From contig OZ038466.1 in assembly GCA_964036295.1 (NCBI GenBank), positions 9,636,001 through 9,700,000 of the forward strand: a DNA stretch of 64,000 nt, given 5' to 3'. This stretch comes from Plumapathes pennacea (Eukaryota; Cnidaria; Anthozoa; Antipatharia; Myriopathidae). Made by a program: the position numbers and the translations under genes. How positions within the stretch are numbered: the first letter of the stretch is position 1; each line of letters starts with the position of its first letter. Below the pieces are notes generated by a model that had not been told where the DNA came from, did not search any database, and was given only the letters and a program-made list of their open reading frames with translations. Positions 57,615 through 64,000 of this stretch are shown one piece after another.

Positions 57615-60406
57615 CCAGTTTGTTTGACCCCATGACCAACGCTCCACACTCTAATTCTCCAACCCTGGACATGCTCGACGGGGCTTTGGAGCCAGAAAAA
57701 CATTCTCCACTACAAGAAGCGAAAGTACCCGATCCAACGCAAGTGGGACCAGAACCAGAAACTGTGACTGTGACCGTTTCGACGGTCGGCGAAGAAGGCT
57801 CTATTGTCGGCCAACAGGCAAACCAACAATTTGCCGATCCGAACGCGCTACAATTTCAGTACAGAACCGATGCGAACGGGCAGGTTGCCGCGACAGGTTT
57901 TAACGGGGGAAATCAGCAAATTCGGGTCGTTCATGTCCAAGCGAACGATCCTGCTGCCGAACGGGTAGATGCGACGGGGGCTGCGAACTTTGGACAGCAA
58001 GCGCAACAAGCTGTCCAGACGGTGATTCAAAGTCCGTTCAGTAATGGCTCTCCTCAACACCCAGACACTGATACGGCCGCCGATGGCACTCGATTCACCT
58101 ACTTTCATCCTCAAACCGACGGAGGAGCGACTGCTAATGTCGTACAAGCAGGTGCTGCCGATACTCTGGACACAAACAGTGCCTACACTGTGAGAAATAT
58201 TCCCGTGTCGCTTACACAACCTTCGTCTCCCTCGCAAATTACAATGGCGGAGTCACAGACAATAACAACTGTCGGTACAGCTGCAGGTATGATTGAAACA
58301 GTTCTACTCCTGTGCATTAGGTTTAGTCGATCAGTGAGAAATGCATCCTTTCTTCAACGATATTTTACAACTCTATTCAAGGTGGATTTTACGTAATGAT
58401 GTCCCCGCAAGATGTCATGCAAGGAGGAAATCAGCGAAACATTGCTCCTCGAACCAACACGCTAAACTCGTAAGCTTGGCTTTCTTGTTACTGCTGTTAT
58501 ATACTGCTGATATATGATACCAGTTTTGTCTTCAGTTTTTTTTTTTTTTTTTTTTTTTTAACTTTTAGGCTGATGTTGATTATATTTTATTTATAAGTGG
58601 CTAAACTGGTCCGGATGTGTACTGACAGTGCACGAGTTGTCAAATCGAACCCTCACGAAAGATACTCGATCAATATCAGAGAATATTAGAACTGCTGCTG
58701 TATCTCTGGAACATAAGAACGATTTAAATCATTATGGAAAAAAAAAGCATAATTTTGTAAAAAAAAACTGTAAGATGCAACTCTTTTTTTCGGCATACTG
58801 TTGTGTGCTCATCTCTCCGATCTCTTTAATATTATACAGTTCCCGCGATGTTGCCAACGACCCAGACTTCTACAACTAAATTTATTCATGTTTACCGTAT
58901 TCCCAAGTTGTTTTCGAATCTGTTTCTTTGTACTGTGGGGCACGTGTGTGTCATGTGATAGTTTGAACGGCAAGGCTTCGTCTTAAATCATGTGATAGTG
59001 TGAACAACGGCTTCGCCCAGAAATCATGTGATAGTCATCGTGGTTCACATAAAACTCATTTATCTGTCGAACGAAGGGTTAAGTTATCGAACAGTAGCGT
59101 GGACAGCGATGGAGTTCCCTCCTATATTCGAAATTTCTTTTACTAGAAAATTGGACGCACCAAGGACAGCGAGGGACGAAAGGAGACGAGCGACTCACAA
59201 TGAAGGTACTCTAAAATTCAAACAAGTCCACAGATTACATAGAACACCACACAGGAGCACAGTTTGGGTTCAAGTTTAGTGATACACTATAACTAAAAAT
59301 CGACTTCACCTCGGAGATCTTAGTAAATTATTGCAATGTTTGTTGAAAGTTCGAACAATGTGGCTGGCTTAAACCTGATCTTAAATGTTCTTGTATTATA
59401 AAGAATATTCTCGTTTTGCTGTCTTATTGATTGTATTTGAGATACCTATGCTGTTGAACTAAAAATATGTAAGCCCTACTCTCCCAACTGGTCCTGCTAG
59501 AAAAAATGATAACACTGTTATAAAGTGATGCTCGCTGCAAAAAACACACTAGGATTCAATCCCAACCTCATGTGGGGAAACTATTTCACTTCTTTTGTAC
59601 TCTTTGTTTGTGAGATCACTCTTTGGGCTTGATTGTTAGTGAAGGCAGTGCTTGGAAGCCTGGATACTTGTTTCCATTTCACTTTCTTTTTTCTGTTTGC
59701 ACTTTCAGTATACTGTAAATTATTTACTTTCAGTTGAACGTCGCAGAAGAGATAAAATCAACTCGTGGATCAATGGCTTGGCAAAAATTGTTCCAGACTG
59801 TGCACAGGAACTGCAGTCTAAGACAGGCCAGGTTTGTTTCCACTGATTTCAAAGTTTTCACTTATGAAACCCAGCTGAATTTTTGTTTTAGTTGTATAAG
59901 TTAACGAAATGTGAGCAGTAAAGGCATGAACTTCTAAGGGAGGAAAGAAGATCTATGCATATGCTCCCCTGCGAAAATTTTGAGATTTGGCTATCCAAAC
60001 ACCATTTCTGCTATTTTCCAGCCATTTTGGAGGCTGAGAAATCCAACCAGTTTCTAGTGCGTGTATGACACTTGCAACATATAATGATGTAACATATAAT
60101 AACATAACATGCTAGTGTGTATAGTTTTCTATTGTTATGCAGATCATTGTTCATCAAGTTCTATGTGTCTTATGGATTTTTCTTCTCTAGCAGAGCAAAG
60201 GAGGTATACTGGCCAAGACAGTAGATTACATCAATGAGTTACGGTCACACAATGCCAGGATGGCACAAGAGATCAAGGATAATGAACAACTCAACATAGA
60301 CAATGACCTGCTACGGCAACAAAACGAGGAGCTGAGGCATGAAAATAACCTGCTCAGGACACAGTTACAACAACATGGCATTGACTTTGCTGGTCCTCAA
60401 GCATAG
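57611..60406 (+). CDS. USF: Upstream stimulatory factor (USF1/2-like bHLH-zipper)
   Basis: Five coding exons: 57611-58286, 58382-58469, 59147-59205, 59734-59831, 60194-60406 (1,134 nt, 377 aa). The acidic/Gln-rich N-terminal half contains FQYRTDANGQV, the counterpart of the USF QYVFRTENGGQV segment. Exon 2 encodes the USF-specific region, GFYVMMSPQDVMQGGNQRNI then APRT. Exons 3-5 give the DNA-binding domain, RDERRRATHNEVERRRRDKI then NSWINGLAKIVPDC and SKGGILAKTVDYINEL, and a leucine zipper with heptads through DNDLLRQQNEELRHENNLL. All three signatures match USF1/USF2. It is a nuclear dimeric activator at CACGTG E-boxes. It precedes the vertebrate USF1/USF2 split as far as the sequence shows, so I do not choose between them. 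Exon 5 has a tandem TAGCAG acceptor that may add one Gln. Confidence 0.93.
58527..58560. repeat. Poly-T run in USF intron 2
   Basis: About 24 T following TTCAG. No associated element is recognised. Confidence 0.7.
58941..59031 (+). promoter_or_regulatory. Intronic E-box repeat cluster in USF intron 2
   Basis: CACGTG at 58,941-58,946 and three TCATGTGA motifs at 58,951, 58,988 and 59,024, spaced 37 and 36 bp in a diverged tandem repeat containing GTGATAGT and GGCTTCG. TCATGTGA is a high-affinity bHLH-zipper site. Confidence 0.5.
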
Positions 60407-62350
60407 ATGAAAATGACCTAGTAATACATACATACATGTACATGGCCGTCCCCAGCTGTCTTGGCAGTCATGAACATAAGGTTGCAGCTTGAGCAATGGT
60501 ACACATGCTCAGCTTTATCTTTCCCATGTGTAGAGTATTGGTTCAACGGTAGCATTAAGGCAAAGTACTTTAGAAGATGGACTTAGTCTGCCTAACAAAG
60601 CAGTACTTTTATCACGAATATTGCATTGCAAAATATTGTACAGTTTTTGTCACATATTGTGTCATTAGTGAATCCTTTCATCTGCAAATGAGAAATACTG
60701 CTGTGTTGTGTATGTCGCACACATCTGTATTTGAGCTGCTAGACACCTCAACCAGTCATTAGATATTTGCATTATTCTTAATCCAAGCGGATCTCTCGGA
60801 GCTTAGAGTTTAGATCTACAGTATCTATGTTGCTGTGATGTGCTGTGTGCACACTGTAGTGAGCTACTGGACATCTGGACCAGTCATTAGAAATGACCTA
60901 TTGTTTAGTCAGAAAAAGCCAACTTTTTTTATTACCAGCTTAGAGGTTAGATCTACAGTATCTCTGCTGTGCTGTGCACATATTACACACGACTTTATTG
61001 AGCTGCTAGACATCTGGATGAGCCATTACATATTTGCTTTATTCTTAAGTCTAAGCATATAACCCAAAGGCTTGGTGGTCAGAGTTTAAAGATTAGATCT
61101 ATCTATGCTGATGTGCTGTGCACAAGGTACTATGTCTGTATTGAGCTGCTGGACGTCTGAACCAGTCATTAGAAATGACCTTGTAAAGTTAGAAAAGACA
61201 AATTGAATTTACTTTATTCTTAAATTCAAACATGCAGCCTATAGGCTTAGAGATTAGATCTACAGTATCTGTGCTCCCTGGGATGCCACTCAGGGAAATC
61301 AACCATCATTCTATTACCATTTGTATATTTTGATTGCCACTAGCAAATCGTTTAGGTTTTCATTACTTTACGGCCTGGTTGTTACTTCACTCTGACAAGT
61401 CGCTAACACTCAAAACATGAGTTATACCATCTGTACAGCATAAAGCATGTCCATGTCAGTCTTGGTGTTGACACACAGCACAAAAGAAAGAACAAAATAA
61501 GTAAAATATTTTCCTCGCATGAGCTTGGGACTGGATCCTCAGTGTGTTTTGCAGCAAGTATCACCATCTTGGTAGCAGTATTTTCAATTTTTCTGATAGG
61601 CATAAATATACTTTTTATCGTGTTGCCTATTCCATTTGGTGAAGTGTTCATCACTCTTGTTTTCAGAAAAGGCATTCTTTTGCAGACTATTGTGCTGGTC
61701 CAGTGGTATTTCACTAAGATGTAATTTTGAACAGAATGATAGTGACCATATACCCAGGTGGTTACATTATGTTGTAAATATAAGAGTCAATTTTTTTAAA
61801 TTAAAAGTTAGGTTGCATGGTTCTGCTGAATGGCTTGAAGCAGTACAACTAGCTTCTAACTTTTAGGTAAACATATTCTTAAATGCTTTAAGGGTAACTG
61901 TGTTGCCTTGAGAAGTAATCCTAGTGAAAATGATGGCTGCTCTGTAGAAACTGTCTGAACTTGGCTTGTGAAGTCAAATTTGTGGTTTGTGTATAAAGAA
62001 ATAACTCTGAAAGTGGCTGGCACTTTTTGGCCCTCTGATTATTATATGTTCTGTGCAGTCTGCCTTTTTGTTCTGCTTCAAAAGATTTTCACCCTCAACC
62101 TATGTAGAATAGAGAGTATGTGAAACATTTTTGTAAATAGTACTTTTAAAATACTAAATGTATATTGTGCAAAATATAGTGCTCTACTGAAAAATTACAT
62201 ATCCTTCAATGAAATGTTTGTAGGTGGGATTATGCAGTAAATGCCACCATGGGGTTTGGAGGAGGAAAGTGGGGGGGGGGGGAAGGCTGAAACAACCCCT
62301 TTTACCTTATAAGTAGACCACAATGAGAAATACATGCTGTTCTTCTCAAT
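60407..62350 (+). other. USF 3' UTR/downstream region with ~150-bp tandem repeat
   Basis: From about 60,700 to 61,275 there are four diverged units sharing GAGCTGCTGGACATCTGGAC, CAGTCATTAGAAATGACC and TTAGATCTACAGTATCT. No coding exon is supported. A G-run is at 62,270-62,281. A canonical polyA hexamer close to the stop was not found; ATTAAA occurs near 61,800. Confidence 0.5.
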
Positions 62351-62413
62351 TGTAGGACTTTAATCAACCAGGCAGTAATACAATATTCAACAATGTACAT
62401 TCTGAAATTCTCT

Positions 62414-63815
62414 TCAGCTCTTTTTTGATCTTGATTCACCTTTAAACTCATGTCTGCAAAAATGAATAAAATTCTGTTAAAACTGGGCATAAAAGATGAA
62501 GTACAGTAGGTGTGTAGAGCATGCTTACTTACCTTGATTGCCAGCGAGGTCCTTGATTCCACACTCGTCCAAAAGATGGTAACCTAAAGAGAAGAAAATA
62601 CACTATTAAATTCTTGAACTTGACAATCACAATAATGTGCAGATTTTGTAATAAACTACAGAATGTAACAACATTAAAATGTGAGCTTTCCAAGAGCAAG
62701 TTCTTAACTCCACACACACACACATTCCCCCCTCCAACCCCAGCCTAAAAATTAGGAAACCAAAGTTTCACCCAAAAGTTACTCAATTCTGTGGAAGACT
62801 AGTGATATTTTGCTCAGGGAAGAAAAGAGTGCCTTTGGGGTGGTACAGCCTTGCAGACCCCTTCTCTGTCCTTCTCTGTCCTTGTCATTACTTTGTTAAT
62901 GATTGATGGGCACCGTGTAAAAAATGCCTTTACCAATCATCACTTGTCTCCTTTGTCCGATCAAAGTTGGCACCAACTCTGTTGGGGTTCCTGTTTGCAT
63001 TCTTTACTCTTTCAGCTGAAACACCAAAACCCAAAAATTAATCATCAGCTCAGATTTTGAAGGACTCACACTGGAGCACCCACTGTATGTTATGTTGCAG
63101 GAGTGTAGCTTAACAGGAATTTTTCTTCAAGTTGTTTTTCAGTAGAAGGCTATAATTTCTTCTACTATTTTTTCTTACTGGATGAAACTACTATAACCTG
63201 TTCCTACATTGAACTGGATGTGTCAAAAGTTGATATACTCAACTTTCGATGTACATCCCAAACTTACATACATGCCAACCCCACTGCTTTTCAGGCTATC
63301 CAACTGCTGCTTTTCAAGGAAATCAATAAAGTATATATTTTGCTCAAAACTAGTGTGAAGTATAGGAAATGCCATTTCAGCAATACTAGATTTGAAAATT
63401 TTCCTGGATCCCTCACTCCCCATACCAAATATGGGTGTAAAAGGGGAAAATGGCTTGCTATGCCCCTGGTTTGTGATATTACCCTGTACCGTATTTGACA
63501 TGAATTTCCTCAAAAGATGTACTACTCACTGTGTTTCTTGAAGGCCTCATATGACGGCCCAATGGTTGTCTTCCCCTCATCATGTTCACTTTCATCCTAA
63601 GATTGTTTTCAAAATATTAAATGTACCAAAACATCCATTAACGAGCAGCAATGTTACCATAATTACCATAACATCCTGGAAGAATCCTACCCCCTGAATA
63701 TAAGCCCTCCAAAAATAAGCCTCACCATATACAATAATAGTACTATCATTACCTCATCATCTCTCAACCATGGAGGCGTGGCACCTGAGTGGACATTCCC
63801 TTCACCTTCCCGTCC
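62414..63815 (-). CDS. CENATAC: Centrosomal/U11-U12-type splicing factor CENATAC (CCDC84), C-terminal part
   Basis: Five minus-strand exons in 5'-3' order: 63753-63815, 63530-63596, 62934-63015, 62533-62583, 62414-62453 (stop). Phases are consistent throughout. The product reads GNVHSGATPPWLRDDE, TTIGPSYEAFKKH, NRVGANFDRTKETSDDW, LPSFGRVWNQGPRWQS and RHEFKGESRSKKS. This follows human CENATAC almost block for block (HSGATPPW, IGPSYEEF, DRVGANFD, GWLPSFGRVWN, RWQSRHQFK, from memory). The N-terminal zinc-finger part lies beyond the right edge. The family protein is a component of the minor (U12) spliceosome tri-snRNP that promotes splicing of AT-ending introns. A possible polyA signal (ATTAAA on the minus strand) is at 62,359-62,364. 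It is convergent with USF. Confidence 0.9.
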
Positions 63816-64000
63816 CTATGACGAAATGAATAAAATTTTCTCATCTTGGAGAATTCCAAACTTATCTAAACCTGTTTCTTTTGATTTTTACAGATTTCTT
63901 AAACCTATGTAAGTACATGACCAAAACTAAGTGTTGCCATCTTTTCTACCTGAATGTTTATGCAAGTCAGTGTCTCGCTATGGGCAGCGGCAGTCTGGAT

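Noticed and set aside
63949-64000. Further upstream CENATAC exon at the right edge (frame reading IQTAAAHSETLTCNKHS)
   Set aside because: A GTAGAA donor exists but the only open frame exits in phase 1, whereas the next exon must be entered in phase 0; no resemblance to the family was seen.
1-64000. CRISPR arrays, viral or prokaryotic gene clusters
   Set aside because: No evenly spaced short repeats with unique spacers, no intronless gene clusters, and all confident genes are animal orthologues with spliceosomal introns.

Overview
This is an intron-rich, AT-leaning metazoan genomic window. It carries one-to-one orthologues of animal genes in many short exons joined by GT-AG introns, and it is dense with small non-autonomous transposons, foldback elements and a tRNA-Ser-derived SINE. 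There is no operon or prokaryotic architecture. The gene content (maelstrom, HYOU1, USF3-like, USF1/2-like, CENATAC) and compact introns suggest an invertebrate; an anthozoan cnidarian such as a stony coral is my best guess, but that is an inference from style rather than a proof. I reconstructed gene models by hand from splice sites, reading-frame continuity and remembered family motifs.

Layout. Positions 1-13.2 kb hold a poorly resolved minus-strand gene or tandem gene family: an open exon running off the left edge (1-596), duplicated 72-nt candidate exons, and three homologous candidate first exons near 7.7, 12.5 and 13.1 kb. These sit among a ~1 kb tandem duplication broken by a LINE-containing insertion and a 1.1-kb inverted duplication. 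Positions 13.2-16.4 kb are intergenic with retroelement-like debris. Maelstrom (MAEL) runs 16,501-26,109 (+, 12 exons, 590 aa); its intron 8 contains ~2 kb of a 41-bp satellite. HYOU1 runs from an untranslated first exon near 28.7 kb to 45,332 (+, 29 coding exons, 1,025 aa, C-terminal DDEL). A USF3-like bHLH-zipper gene follows (48,412-55,508, +, 6 exons, 1,260 aa) and then a USF1/2-like gene (57,611-60,406, +, 5 exons, 377 aa). The right edge holds the 3' half of CENATAC/CCDC84 on the minus strand (62,414-63,815), convergent with USF.

How the genes relate. They are independent housekeeping or germline genes, not a pathway cluster: MAEL acts in piRNA silencing, HYOU1 is an ER Hsp110-class chaperone, USF and USF3 are E-box transcription factors, and CENATAC is a minor-spliceosome factor. 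The arrangement is nevertheless informative. Two USF-family genes lie head-to-tail. HYOU1 and CENATAC are close neighbours in human 11q23.3, while MAEL and USF1 are both on human 1q23-24, so the window looks like a fragment of ancestral linkage. The HYOU1 promoter has near-consensus ER-stress elements, and the USF gene has clustered E-boxes that its own product could bind. I found no CRISPR array, viral gene, toxin or clearly new enzymatic system.
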